A stretch of DNA of 64,000 nt from DASZTV01 sp035550655. Lineage in GTDB: Bacteria > Actinomycetota > Actinomycetes > JAFAQI01. Positions 1-7,941 of this stretch are shown piece by piece. Positions within the stretch are counted from its first letter, which is position 1. Each line of letters begins with the position of its first letter. Position numbers and translations under genes: made by a program. The notes under the pieces are model-generated. The model was not told the DNA's origin, did no database searches, and saw only the letters and a program-made list of their open reading frames with translations. The stretch lies in contig DASZOU010000016.1 in NCBI GenBank assembly GCA_035550655.1, positions 1-64,000 of the forward strand, given 5' to 3'.

Positions 1-45
1 TCATAGCGCTGTTCAGCCACAGACATCTCCCGCATGAACCGGGAG

Positions 46-141
46 TGTCACCAATCAGCCGAAGTAGGTGTCACCCATCAACCGAAACACTGTTACCAAT
101 CAGCCGAATGCCAAATGGGAGGCATCAGCCGAAGTAACACA
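46..141. repeat. Array of four imperfect direct repeats next to a tRNA gene
   Basis: Three copies of an 18-bp unit like TGTCACCAATCAGCCGAA begin at 46, 69 and 91. A shorter fourth copy with core ATCAGCCGAA lies at 124-133 and is followed by GTAACACA. The cores are 22-25 bp apart. Repeated sites of this type near a TG...CA terminus are known at the ends of IS21-family elements, where they bind transposase. That assignment is inference, because no transposase lies inside the window; the body of the element would be to the left. Bases 1-45 show nothing recognisable. Confidence 0.5.
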
Positions 142-154
142 GATTCGCGCGCGG

Positions 155-228
155 TGGGGCGGGCAGGACTCGAACCTGCGGCCTAGGGATTATGAGTCCC
201 CTGCTCTAACCAGCTGAGCTACCGCCCC
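155..228 (-). tRNA. tRNA with CAT anticodon (probably Ile2, possibly elongator Met)
   Basis: The reverse strand folds as a full cloverleaf of 74 nt. The acceptor stem pairs GGGGCGG with CCGCCCC, the D-arm contains TAGCTCAG, the anticodon loop is CTCATAA with anticodon CAT, and the T-arm contains GGTTCGAGT. The discriminator base is A. CCA is not encoded in full. The loop and flanking bases (GA-CTCATAA-TC) resemble tRNA-Ile2, whose C34 is modified to lysidine by TilS, but elongator Met shares several of these features. The gene 3' end faces the repeat array at 46-141. Confidence 0.9.
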
Positions 229-253
229 GAGACAAATCACCCAGCGGGCGGTG

Positions 254-329
254 TGGCTCCCCCGTCTGGACTCGAACCAGAAACCTATCGGTTAACAGCC
301 GAACGCTCTGCCAATTGAGCTACGGGGGA
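254..329 (-). tRNA. tRNA-Asn (GTT)
   Basis: The reverse strand gives a complete cloverleaf. The acceptor arms TCCCCCG and CGGGGGA pair, the D-arm has TAGCTCAATTGG, the anticodon loop CTGTTAA carries GTT, and the T-arm has TGGTTCGAGTCCA. The discriminator is G and a genomic CCA follows at 254-256. It lies 25 bp from the preceding tRNA in the same orientation, so both are probably cotranscribed from a promoter near 330-385. Confidence 0.95.
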
Positions 330-339
330 CCGGGTGGCG

Positions 340-355
340 GTAGTGCGTGCACTAC
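340..355. promoter_or_regulatory. 16-bp palindrome upstream of tRNA-Asn
   Basis: GTAGTGCGTGCACTAC has perfect 7-bp arms around a 2-bp centre. It lies 11 bp upstream of the tRNA-Asn 5' end, in the divergent interval between the tRNA genes and the membrane-protein gene at 385. It may be part of the tRNA promoter or an operator. Its position argues against translation starting at the earlier in-frame GTG (334). Confidence 0.35.
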
Positions 356-384
356 CCGGCTGCGGCCAAGACTACCGTGAACGG

Positions 385-792
385 GTGAAGCGGATCCTGC
401 TGTCGCCGAAGTGGCTGGCAGGACACCTCCTGGTCATCGCGGCGGTGCTGGTCATGCTCCGGCTGGGGCTTTGGCAGTGGCACCGCTCGCAGTCCTCCAG
501 CGGCGGGATCCAGAACTACGCCTACGCCTTCCAGTGGCCGTGCTTCGCGGTGTTCGCGATCGTGCTGTGGGTGAAGACGATCCGCATCGAGCTGGCCGAC
601 ACCGACGATGACGCCTCGCCGGAGATGACGTCGCGGTTCGGGGCGAAGCCGCTGCCCGAGCCCGAGATCAAGACAGAGAGCGGGGTGCGGATCGGCATCA
701 CGACCCGGGCGATCGCGGATGACGATGACGCTGAGGTCGCGGCGTACAACGCCTACTTGGCACGACTCAACGCCCGCGCGAAGGGAGCCTGA
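385..792 (+). CDS. Small membrane protein, unknown function
   Basis: About 135 residues with two membrane segments. The first (about residues 10-28) contains LLVIAAVLVMLRLGLWQW. The second (about 45-64) contains FAVFAIVLW. A charged, acidic cytoplasmic tail follows. The opening ILLSPKWLAGHLL and the LWQWHRSQ block resemble a conserved but uncharacterised actinobacterial membrane family; this is recognition by eye only. GTG at 385 is preferred over GTG 334 because homolog-like sequence begins there and the 334-384 stretch holds a palindrome. The next gene starts 2 bases downstream, suggesting coupling. Confidence 0.7.
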   Translation: MKRILLSPKWLAGHLLVIAAVLVMLRLGLWQWHRSQSSSGGIQNYAYAFQWPCFAVFAIVLWVKTIRIELADTDDDASPEMTSRFGAKPLPEPEIKTESGVRIGITTRAIADDDDAEVAAYNAYLARLNARAKGA

Positions 793-793
793 A

Positions 794-1174
794 GTGGCCT
801 CCGGGTTGCTCGACTTCCGCAGCGTCGAGGGCGCGCTCCTGCGCTACCGCGTCCTCGCCTTCATCGTCGGAGTCTCGATCCTGATCCTGGTCTTCATCGC
901 GACTCCGCTGAAGATCTGGGGCAACAGCGACGCGTTGGCCGCGGGCCTGGGCTTCCCGCACGGCGTGATCCTGTACCCGCTCTACATCGTGCTCACGTTC
1001 GACCTGTCCCGGCGGGTCAGGCTGCACCCGCTGTGGGCGGTCGCGGCCATGCTCGCCGGGACAGTGCCGATCGTGTCCTTCTACTCCGAGCGTCGCATCA
1101 CCGAGTTTGTGCGGACCCGCGAGGCCGCACGATCGGCGTCGGCGGTTGCTCAGGCCGAAGGCGCCGTCGGCTGA
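794..1174 (+). CDS. DUF3817 family integral membrane protein
   Basis: 126 residues beginning VASGLLDFRSVEGALLRYRVLAFIVGVS, with three hydrophobic segments. The motif GNSDALAAGLGFPHGVILYPLYIV followed by LTFDLSRR is typical of the DUF3817 family, which is common in actinobacteria and has no known biochemical role. The GTG start is preceded by a good ribosome binding site (AAGGGAG at 781-787), which overlaps the end of the preceding gene. The last 25 bases overlap the convergent gene at 1150. Confidence 0.8.
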   Translation: MASGLLDFRSVEGALLRYRVLAFIVGVSILILVFIATPLKIWGNSDALAAGLGFPHGVILYPLYIVLTFDLSRRVRLHPLWAVAAMLAGTVPIVSFYSERRITEFVRTREAARSASAVAQAEGAVG

Positions 1175-1641
1175 CTCGGGTGGCCCGGCATCGACTCCCC
1201 GTTCGCCCGCATGCCCAGGTACCCCTCGACGATCGTCACCACGTTGAGCACCAACAACACATAGCCGCCCCAGTAGAGGCTGTACCCGATGTGGAAGCCG
1301 GGCCCGGAAGCACTCGGCAGCGTCGCCCACCGGATGATGAAGAACAACAACGCGAGCGCCGCCAGACCGGTCGCGAGCAACCGTCCCGAGACCGGGAGGC
1401 TGGACAGCGTCGACGGTGACGTGAGGTTGATGAAGCCGACGATCACCGCGGCGAGGATCAACAGCGCGGCCAGCGTCCCGATGCCGTGCCAGGCGCTGAT
1501 CGTGTCACCGCCGAAGCCGGCGAGGTGGATGTGGGCGAAGGCGATGAAGCTGAAGATGAAGGTCAGGAATCCGGCTCCCAGAAAGAGCTGGTCGTAGCGG
1601 GCGAACGACTTGAAGTCGGGCATGGAGCTGGACTCGGACAT
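1150..1641 (-). CDS. Four-helix membrane protein, unknown function
   Basis: 163 residues. Four hydrophobic segments are visible, roughly at residues 19-40, 53-72, 85-103 and 118-140, with a short N-terminal cytoplasmic stretch (MSESSSMPDFKSFARYDQ) and a polar tail. No catalytic motif is seen. It is the last gene of the minus-strand run that begins with ppdK and includes dnaG, 84 bp downstream of dnaG. Its 3' end overlaps the convergent DUF3817 gene. Confidence 0.65.
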   Translation of the reverse strand: MSESSSMPDFKSFARYDQLFLGAGFLTFIFSFIAFAHIHLAGFGGDTISAWHGIGTLAALLILAAVIVGFINLTSPSTLSSLPVSGRLLATGLAALALLFFIIRWATLPSASGPGFHIGYSLYWGGYVLLVLNVVTIVEGYLGMRANGESMPGHPSQPTAPSA

Positions 1642-1725
1642 GCGCTCCCCTTTGAAAGATCCGGCCGGTCGGTCTGATCTTGTCGCTGAACTGCCAATAC
1701 TGCCAACACCGGATCGGCGCGGCGG

Positions 1726-3588
1726 CTATTGGAGCTCGCCGACCGCTTTCGCCCGCAGCCCCTTCTTCTGCCGTTCGAGCTCGATCAGCTCGCCGAACAT
1801 CCGGTTGTAGTCCTCGGCGTTGTCCACCGGGTTCAGCCGCTGCAGCTTGGACTTCAGCTCCTGGATGCGCCGGGTGAGAGCCATTTCCTCGAGCCGGACC
1901 AGCAGCGCCTCGGCGTAGCGCGCATCGGACTCGTCGACGGCCTGCAGCGGCTCGACCGCGAGCTCGGTCACCAGGTCGCGGATCGAGTCGGTCTCGGCCG
2001 ACTCCGCCAGCTTGGACACCCACTCCGCTCCCCCGCCGGAGCGGGCCGCTCCGCCGGCCTTCGACACCGCCGCACGCACGGCGGCGTACGCCGGGGAGGT
2101 GAAGCACTCCTCGCCGAGGCCGTCGAAGAGCGGACCCGCAAGGGCCGGGCGCTGTACGACGAGCTTGGCGACCTCACGCTCGACGACCAGGCCGGGGTCG
2201 CGGGGGTCAGGGATCTGCATCGCCTGCCGGCGACGCGGCTGCGGCTCCGGCGCCGCGGGCGCGGCTCCGCCGCCTCGCCTGACGCGCGCCAGCACCGGCT
2301 CGACCTCCATGCCCAGCCAGCCCGCGAGACGTCGCGCGTACTCGTCCCGCAGCGACGTGTCCTTCAGCTGCGCGACGACCGGAGCGGTGGCGGCCAGCGC
2401 CTCGATCCGGCCTTCGGGAATCGTGAGGTCGTAGCGCTCGAGGGTGGTCCGGATGGCGAACTCGGCGAGCGGGATGTGGCTCGCCACCAAGTCCCGCACG
2501 GCGAGGTCGCCGTGCTGCTGGCGCAGCTCGCAGGGGTCGAGGCCGTCAGGTTGCACCGCGACGAACGTCTGCGTGACGAACTTCTGCTCGCCGGCGAACG
2601 CCTTCAGCGCCGCGTTGCGGCCGGCCTCGTCGCCGTCGAACGTGTAGATCACCCGGCCGCGCAGCTCGTCCTGGTCCATCAGCAGCCGGCGCAGGATCGC
2701 GATGTGCTCGTCCCCGAACGCCGTGCCGCACGTGGCGACGGCAGTCGTCTCCCCCGCCAGGTGGCAGGCCATCACGTCGGTGTAGCCCTCGACCACGACC
2801 GCCTTGCCGGTAGTCGCGATGGCGTGCTTGGCGAGGTCGACGCCGTACAGGACCTGGCTCTTCTTGTAGAGCGGCGTCTCCGGGGTGTTGAGGTACTTCG
2901 GGCCCTGGTCGTCGTCACGCAGCCGCCGCGCGCCGAACCCGATGATGTCGCCCTTGCGGTCGCGGATCGGCCAGATCAGCCGGCCACGGAACCGGTCGAT
3001 CGGGCCGCGCTGGCCCTGACTCGCTATGCCCGCGGCCAGCAGCTCGGCATCAGTGAAGCCCTTGCGGCGCAGCTCGTTGACGGTGATGTCCCAGCCGTTC
3101 GGCGCATATCCGACGCCGAAGGTGTCCCAGGCCGCCTCATCGAAACCGCGCTCGGTGAGAAAGGCCCGCGCGATCGCCGCCTCCGGGCCGGCGAGCGAGG
3201 CGCGGAAGAACTCCTGCGCCGCGGTGTGCGCGTCGAGCAGCCGCTGCCGCTGACCGCCGCCCTTCGAGGGGGCGGAGCCGCCCTCCTCGCGCCGCAGCTC
3301 GACGCCGGCGCGACGGGCGAGCACCTCGACGGCGTCGGAGAAGTCAAGGTGCTCCATCTCGCGGACGAACGTGATCGCGTCGCCGGAGGCGCCACAGCCG
3401 AAGCACTTGTAGAACCCGAGCGTGGTGTTGACGGTGAACGAGGGCGTCTTCTCCTCATGGAACGGGCACAGGCCCTTCAGCCGGCCGGCTCCGGCCCGCC
3501 GCAACGCGACGTGATCGCCGATGATCGTCTCGAGAGAGATGCGCTCACGGACGGTGGCGATGTCCTCGTCGCGGATCCGCCCCGGCAT
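1726..3588 (-). CDS. dnaG: DNA primase
   Basis: About 620 residues. DnaG makes RNA primers for chromosome replication. The N-terminal zinc-binding domain has CPFHEEKTPSF (Cys41, His44) and CFGC (Cys62, Cys65). The TOPRIM core has VVVEGYTDVMA, with the metal-binding DGDEAG later. A C-terminal helicase-interaction region ends the protein. ATG 3588 (MPGRIRDEDI) is chosen because the family begins with a similar G-R-I-R-x-E-D sequence; 11 further in-frame codons upstream look non-coding. The gene follows the methyltransferase gene by 39 bp on the same strand. Confidence 0.95.
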   Translation of the reverse strand: MPGRIRDEDIATVRERISLETIIGDHVALRRAGAGRLKGLCPFHEEKTPSFTVNTTLGFYKCFGCGASGDAITFVREMEHLDFSDAVEVLARRAGVELRREEGGSAPSKGGGQRQRLLDAHTAAQEFFRASLAGPEAAIARAFLTERGFDEAAWDTFGVGYAPNGWDITVNELRRKGFTDAELLAAGIASQGQRGPIDRFRGRLIWPIRDRKGDIIGFGARRLRDDDQGPKYLNTPETPLYKKSQVLYGVDLAKHAIATTGKAVVVEGYTDVMACHLAGETTAVATCGTAFGDEHIAILRRLLMDQDELRGRVIYTFDGDEAGRNAALKAFAGEQKFVTQTFVAVQPDGLDPCELRQQHGDLAVRDLVASHIPLAEFAIRTTLERYDLTIPEGRIEALAATAPVVAQLKDTSLRDEYARRLAGWLGMEVEPVLARVRRGGGAAPAAPEPQPRRRQAMQIPDPRDPGLVVEREVAKLVVQRPALAGPLFDGLGEECFTSPAYAAVRAAVSKAGGAARSGGGAEWVSKLAESAETDSIRDLVTELAVEPLQAVDESDARYAEALLVRLEEMALTRRIQELKSKLQRLNPVDNAEDYNRMFGELIELERQKKGLRAKAVGELQ

Positions 3589-3627
3589 GCCGACACTGTA
3601 CGGCGCTGGGCCGACGGGCACGCCGCC

Positions 3628-4662
3628 CTAGACCGGACGGCGGAGCTCGACCTGCATGCTGCCGGTGCGGCCGGTGATGAGCTTCTGCAGGATGTCGACG
3701 ATCGTGAAGATCGACAGCAGCACGAAGCTGCGCGGTGACGGCTGGAAGATCGCCACCGGCGGGAAGACCCGGTCGGCGAGCTCGTCGCCGCGGCGCTCCC
3801 GCAGCCAGGCGTGACAGGTCCAGTTCCAGAACACGGGGTTGACCTCGTAGCTGATCGACTCCAGGTTCAGCCCGACCTGCTCGGCGAGGCGCTCGGCGGA
3901 CTGCGGGTCGTACAGCGTCCAGTGCCGCGGGAAGTGCCAGCCGCCCCAGAAGCGGCCGAAGCGACGTACATCGGCGGAGTCGACGTTCGGGGTGGCGAAC
4001 ATGAACAGCCCGCCGGGCTTCAGCAGCGTCGCAGCACGGCGAGCGAAGCCGACCGGGTCGTCGACGTGCTCGATGACGTGGCTCGCCACGATCAGGTCGA
4101 ACGTGCCGTCCGGCAGCTCGGTGTCGACCTCGAAGCGTCCCGCGACCGCCGTGTGACCCGCCTGGCGAGCCCGCTCGACTGCGGCCTCGCCGATGTCGAT
4201 GCCGTAGGTCTCGATCGTGCGCCCCGGGATGGCGTCGCGGTACCACGTGAGGAGCCGGCCGTCGGCACAGCCGACGTCGAGGACGCGTGCCGGTCCGTTG
4301 CCGGGCGCTGCGCGCTCGAGCAGCTTGCGGAAACGGGACTGATACCGCCTCGCCTTGATCCGCTCCCCCAGGGCCCCCGGGGAGAACCGTCGCGGCTGGT
4401 CGATCTCGTCGTGCACGAGGTGGTAGGCGTAGTACTCCGGCGGGTAGATCCGGGCGAGCTCACTGACCGCGGGCCGCGGGTTGAGCCGGACCAAGCCACA
4501 GCGGTTGCAGCGGACCACCGGGAACTGCGCGTCGGTGGTGTTGCGGTACTCGTGTTCCCGGCCTTCGAAGAGCACCTGGTCGTCGTGCGCACCGCAGCCG
4601 GTGCAGGGCACGTCCTCGGTCTCGATCGGTGCCGCTGGGTCCTGCTGCGCGGCGGCGGTCAT
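3628..4662 (-). CDS. SAM-dependent methyltransferase with N-terminal zinc ribbon
   Basis: 344 residues. An N-terminal CxxC...CxxC knuckle (CTGCGAHDD and CNRCGLVRLNPRP) precedes a class I methyltransferase fold with motif I LDVGCADGR, then GIDIGEAAVERAR and the post-I stretch DLIVASHVIEHVDDP. The C-terminal region carries a hydrophobic segment (FVLLSIFTIVDIL). This resembles the ubiquinone/sugar-type methyltransferases of cell-envelope clusters, but the substrate is unknown. ATG 4662 overlaps the desaturase stop codon as ATGA, indicating translational coupling. A longer frame upstream is only the shadow of the desaturase gene. Confidence 0.85.
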   Translation of the reverse strand: MTAAAQQDPAAPIETEDVPCTGCGAHDDQVLFEGREHEYRNTTDAQFPVVRCNRCGLVRLNPRPAVSELARIYPPEYYAYHLVHDEIDQPRRFSPGALGERIKARRYQSRFRKLLERAAPGNGPARVLDVGCADGRLLTWYRDAIPGRTIETYGIDIGEAAVERARQAGHTAVAGRFEVDTELPDGTFDLIVASHVIEHVDDPVGFARRAATLLKPGGLFMFATPNVDSADVRRFGRFWGGWHFPRHWTLYDPQSAERLAEQVGLNLESISYEVNPVFWNWTCHAWLRERRGDELADRVFPPVAIFQPSPRSFVLLSIFTIVDILQKLITGRTGSMQVELRRPV

Positions 4663-5603
4663 CCGAGCGAGCGGGTGTATCGGACCAGGGCAGTGAGGTA
4701 CGCCGAGCGGATCAGCCTTGCGGGCTCCGCGGTGGTGGCGAGTGCGGCTCTGACCTCGGGCAGCCGCTGCGCCGGAACGGCCGGGTACATGTGGTGCTCG
4801 GCGTGGTAGTTCATGTTGAACGGGGCGACGAAGGCCAGCTCCACGGGGTTGCTCGTGATCGAGACGAGCAGGTTGTCGTGCTCCGGGCGCTCTTCGGTCA
4901 GCACCGCGTGCTCGACAAAGCTGCGGATCACGTGCGAGAACGTGGTCAGCGTGAACAGCGGCAGCACCCACAGCACGAGGTAGAGCCACCACTCGCCCAG
5001 GACGGCCCAGGCGGTCCCCCACAGCACGAGCTGTGCAACGACGAGATTGCGCAGGTCCCGCAGCTTGTGCTCTCCGGGAACGGTCGACGCGGCCCCCGAC
5101 AGCAGCACCCGAAGCGCATAGCCGCCGAGCAGAGCCAGGCCGAAGTACCGCGTCAGCGCCCACCGGCTCGCCTTGTCGGCGGTGTCGTGCAGCGGTCGAT
5201 CCGGGTCGCCCGGAGTCCCGATCAGCCGGTGGTGGGCAAGATGGCGAGCGCGCGTCGCGTACCACGGCGAGCCCACCGGCGACGCGCAGGCGAGGATGCC
5301 GATGATCTGGTCACGCCGCTTGTCGCGGGTGAAGCTCGCATGGATGCAGTCGTGCTCGATGTTGAGCAGCGACTGCTGCCGGGTGGAGATGACGAGGAAC
5401 GCGAGGGCCACCACCCACCAGCGCGGCCACAGTCCCGCTACGGTGAATGCTCCGGCGATGATCACCCAGGTGACGCCCAGGTAGGCGTAGTTCGCGAGCC
5501 GATCGCGCGGCCGAAGCGTCGCGAGGTCGCGAACCTGCTCTGCGCTGAGCGGACCGACGCTCAGCCGACCTGGCGCTGGGGAGGTCACGGCCACGACCGG
5601 CAT
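4659..5603 (-). CDS. Membrane fatty acid desaturase family protein
   Basis: 314 residues. It has the three histidine boxes of the membrane di-iron desaturase family: HDCIH (84-88), HLAHH (121-125) and HAEHH near residue 262. These bind two irons that activate oxygen. Four or more hydrophobic segments flank them. It should introduce a double bond or hydroxyl into an acyl or related lipid in the membrane; the exact substrate is not evident. It is coupled to the downstream methyltransferase by a 4-bp overlap, suggesting that both modify the same lipid. Confidence 0.9.
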   Translation of the reverse strand: MPVVAVTSPAPGRLSVGPLSAEQVRDLATLRPRDRLANYAYLGVTWVIIAGAFTVAGLWPRWWVVALAFLVISTRQQSLLNIEHDCIHASFTRDKRRDQIIGILACASPVGSPWYATRARHLAHHRLIGTPGDPDRPLHDTADKASRWALTRYFGLALLGGYALRVLLSGAASTVPGEHKLRDLRNLVVAQLVLWGTAWAVLGEWWLYLVLWVLPLFTLTTFSHVIRSFVEHAVLTEERPEHDNLLVSITSNPVELAFVAPFNMNYHAEHHMYPAVPAQRLPEVRAALATTAEPARLIRSAYLTALVRYTRSLG

Positions 5604-5645
5604 TCTATTCGGCCCGGAAGCGTCAGCCGCCGTTCGCGCGGCGAG

Positions 5646-6089
5646 TCACAGCCGCATCCGGATGATCTTGTGGGGCAGCTTCGCCGGCCCGTAGAGGTAC
5701 TCCTCGCCGACGACCTCGAAGCCGAGGCGCTCGTAGAAGCCGAGCGCGGTCACGCGGGCGTTCGCCCACAGCAGCGGCGCGCCCGACGCCCGGGCGACGT
5801 CGATCGCCCCGAGCAGGACGCGCGCCCCGATGCCCGTGCCCTGCCTGCCCGGCGCCACCGCCATGCCGCGCAGCTGCCACGCCCGCGGCTCGCCGTCGTA
5901 GGGCGAGGGGAAGACGCTCGCGCAGCCGACGACGGCGCCGCCGGCGAGGGCCGCGACGTGGCGCGTGTCCGGTCGCTCGTCGTACTCGGCGGGCACGACC
6001 GGCTGGTCGGGTCGCAGCACCGCCATCCGCAGCGGCCGGACCTCATCCGCCGCGGCGGCTCGCACCACGAGGTCGTCGAGGCCGCTCAC
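5646..6089 (-). CDS. GNAT family N-acetyltransferase
   Basis: About 147 residues. The acetyl-CoA binding motif A is clear: RGMAVAPGRQGTGIGARVL, followed by ANARVTALGFYERLGFEVVGEEY, where the GFYERLGF block is diagnostic of GNAT enzymes. The acceptor is unknown. GTG 6089 is preferred because it forms a GTGA overlap with the dgt stop, as at most junctions here; a GTG seven codons earlier is possible. It is the last gene of the ppdK-DUF218-dgt-GNAT group. Confidence 0.85.
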   Translation of the reverse strand: MSGLDDLVVRAAAADEVRPLRMAVLRPDQPVVPAEYDERPDTRHVAALAGGAVVGCASVFPSPYDGEPRAWQLRGMAVAPGRQGTGIGARVLLGAIDVARASGAPLLWANARVTALGFYERLGFEVVGEEYLYGPAKLPHKIIRMRL

Positions 6090-7312
6090 GAGACGAGGCG
6101 CTGATGCCACGCGAGAGCCGACGTGTCGGTCAGAGAGGCAACCTGGTCGACGACGACCCGGAGCCGTGCGGCGTCGTTGTCCGCAGCCTCGAAGGCCGCT
6201 CGCATAGCCGGCTCCAAGGTCTCCGGTGCACCGGTCGCGATCGCCGCAAGGAGCTCACCGAGCTGGGCCCGCTGACGTTCCTGCAGCGCCAACGTCTCCT
6301 CGCGCCGCATGACGTACTTCGCGGCGACCGCCTTCAACACCGCGCACTCCGCGCGCGTCTCGTCGGGCACCTCGAGGCTGCCGCCGTAGCGACGCAGCGG
6401 CACGCCGCCCCACTCGGCGTGGGTGGCGCGCACGGCGGCGCCACAGAACCGCCCGATCAGCTCGCTCGTCATCTGCTTGACCGCGACCATCGCCCGCATC
6501 GAACCGTCGTACCCGCGCACCCACGACGGGTGTGCGCGCAACCGGTCGAGCGCCTCGGCGAGCGCCGCCTCCGGTACGTCGAGATAGGCCTCGCGCGCCA
6601 GCGCGACCAGCTCCTTGCGCTCGGCATCACCGTCGAGCCACTCGAGCGACAGCAGCCCGGCCTGAATCGCGTCCTCGAGGTCATGCACGGAGTACGCCAC
6701 GTCGTCGGCCCAGTCCATGATCTGCGCTTCGACGCACCTCATCGCGGGAACGGCACCGAGCCGCAGCCAGTCGAAGACCGGCCGATCGTCTTCGTAGCAG
6801 CCGAACTTCGTCGTCTCCGGCTGACGCGGCCAGGGGTACTTCGTCGCACCGTCCAGGGTGGCGCGGGTCAGGTTGAGCCCGGCGCTGCGACCGTCGGCAT
6901 CGACCACCTTCGCCTCGAGCCGGGTCAGCAGCCGCAGGCTCTGCGCGTTGGCTTCGAAGCCGCCGAACCTGTCGGCGAACTCCGCCAGCGCGCGCTCACC
7001 GTTGTGGCCGAACGGCGGGTGGCCGAGGTCGTGGGCAAGGCAGGCGGTGTCCACCAAGTCGGGGTCGGCACCGAGCGCACCCGCGAGCTCGCGACCGATC
7101 TGCGCGCATTCGAGGGAGTGCGTCAGCCGCGTCCGAGGGAAGTCGCTCACCCCGACGCCGACGACCTGGGTCCGACCGGCCAGCCGCCGAAGCGCGGCCG
7201 AGTGCATGACGCGCGCCCGGTCCCTGACGAACTCGCCGCGGACGGTTCGCTCCGACTTGTTCGGCTCCTCGACCAGACGGGCACGCGTGAGCGCGTCGTA
7301 CTGCGCCGTCAA
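6086..7312 (-). CDS. dgt: Deoxyguanosinetriphosphate triphosphohydrolase-like protein
   Basis: 408 residues. This HD-domain phosphohydrolase family cleaves dNTPs (classically dGTP) to deoxynucleoside and triphosphate. The N-terminal block ERTVRGEFVRDRARVMHSAALRRL, the metal motif RLTHSLE, the HD pair CLAHDLGHPPFGHNGE and the later DWADDVAYSVHDLED are all present. The start is TTG at 7312, forming TTGA with the stop of the upstream DUF218 gene. In actinobacteria dgt commonly lies next to dnaG, as here. Confidence 0.93.
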   Translation of the reverse strand: MTAQYDALTRARLVEEPNKSERTVRGEFVRDRARVMHSAALRRLAGRTQVVGVGVSDFPRTRLTHSLECAQIGRELAGALGADPDLVDTACLAHDLGHPPFGHNGERALAEFADRFGGFEANAQSLRLLTRLEAKVVDADGRSAGLNLTRATLDGATKYPWPRQPETTKFGCYEDDRPVFDWLRLGAVPAMRCVEAQIMDWADDVAYSVHDLEDAIQAGLLSLEWLDGDAERKELVALAREAYLDVPEAALAEALDRLRAHPSWVRGYDGSMRAMVAVKQMTSELIGRFCGAAVRATHAEWGGVPLRRYGGSLEVPDETRAECAVLKAVAAKYVMRREETLALQERQRAQLGELLAAIATGAPETLEPAMRAAFEAADNDAARLRVVVDQVASLTDTSALAWHQRLVS

Positions 7313-7941
7313 ATCACACCCGCCGAATGCTCGTTGTCGTCATGAAAGATCTCGTAATAGATATATGCCTCGGTCTCGCGGGCGATGTACCTGATCTCCT
7401 CGCCCGTGCCGCCGACAGCCGGCCCGGTCCGCTCCGGCGAGGTGTCGGCCTTGATGCCGAGGTCGCGCGCCATCGTTCGGGCGCGCAGACAGTGCCAGGG
7501 ATCCGTGACGAGAACGGCGGAATGCCAGCCGTGCGCGGTGAAGCTGGACTTGACGGCGCGCAGGCTGCGCAGCGTGTCGCTTCCCGTCTGGAGCGCCACG
7601 AGGGCGCTGCGTGGCACCCCGTGGTCATGGAGGTAGGTCGCTCCGGAGGCCCCCTCTGTGTAGGCATCCCCCGGTTGCTTGCCACCGACCGTCACGATGT
7701 GCGCGGCGACGCCCTCGTTGTAGAGCACGAGCGCGTGGTCGAGCCGCGCCGCGAAGACCGGTGAGGGCCGCCCGTTGTACTGACTGGCGCCGAGCACGAC
7801 GATCGCGTCAGAGCGCGGATGCTGGTCCTCGCGCGCCACCCACCAGATGTGCACCCACACGTACGCGACGTACAGAACGGCGAGGAGGACGAGAGCCAGG
7901 ACGATCCGGCGGGCCCAGCGAAACCAGGCCAGCGGCGTCAC
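7309..7941 (-). CDS. YdcF-like DUF218 domain membrane protein
   Basis: 210 residues. One N-terminal membrane anchor (about 12-33) is followed by a DUF218 domain with DAIVVLGASQYNGRPSPVFAARLDHAL, GGKQPGD and a late LVTDPWHCLRA. The family includes E. coli SanA and YdcF, which act in envelope integrity or bind S-adenosylmethionine; the precise activity is unknown. GTG 7941 overlaps the ppdK stop (GTGA), and the stop overlaps the dgt TTG start. The tail is unusually acidic (YYEIFHDDNEH). Confidence 0.85.
   Translation of the reverse strand: MTPLAWFRWARRIVLALVLLAVLYVAYVWVHIWWVAREDQHPRSDAIVVLGASQYNGRPSPVFAARLDHALVLYNEGVAAHIVTVGGKQPGDAYTEGASGATYLHDHGVPRSALVALQTGSDTLRSLRAVKSSFTAHGWHSAVLVTDPWHCLRARTMARDLGIKADTSPERTGPAVGGTGEEIRYIARETEAYIYYEIFHDDNEHSAGVI

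Noticed and set aside
46..141. The repeat array as a CRISPR
   Set aside because: Spacers would be only 4-7 bp, the repeat is not conserved enough, and no cas genes are nearby.
1729..3738. A 669-codon plus-strand frame opposite dnaG
   Set aside because: High-GC DNA often leaves the opposite strand open. This frame has no motifs and dnaG is certain.
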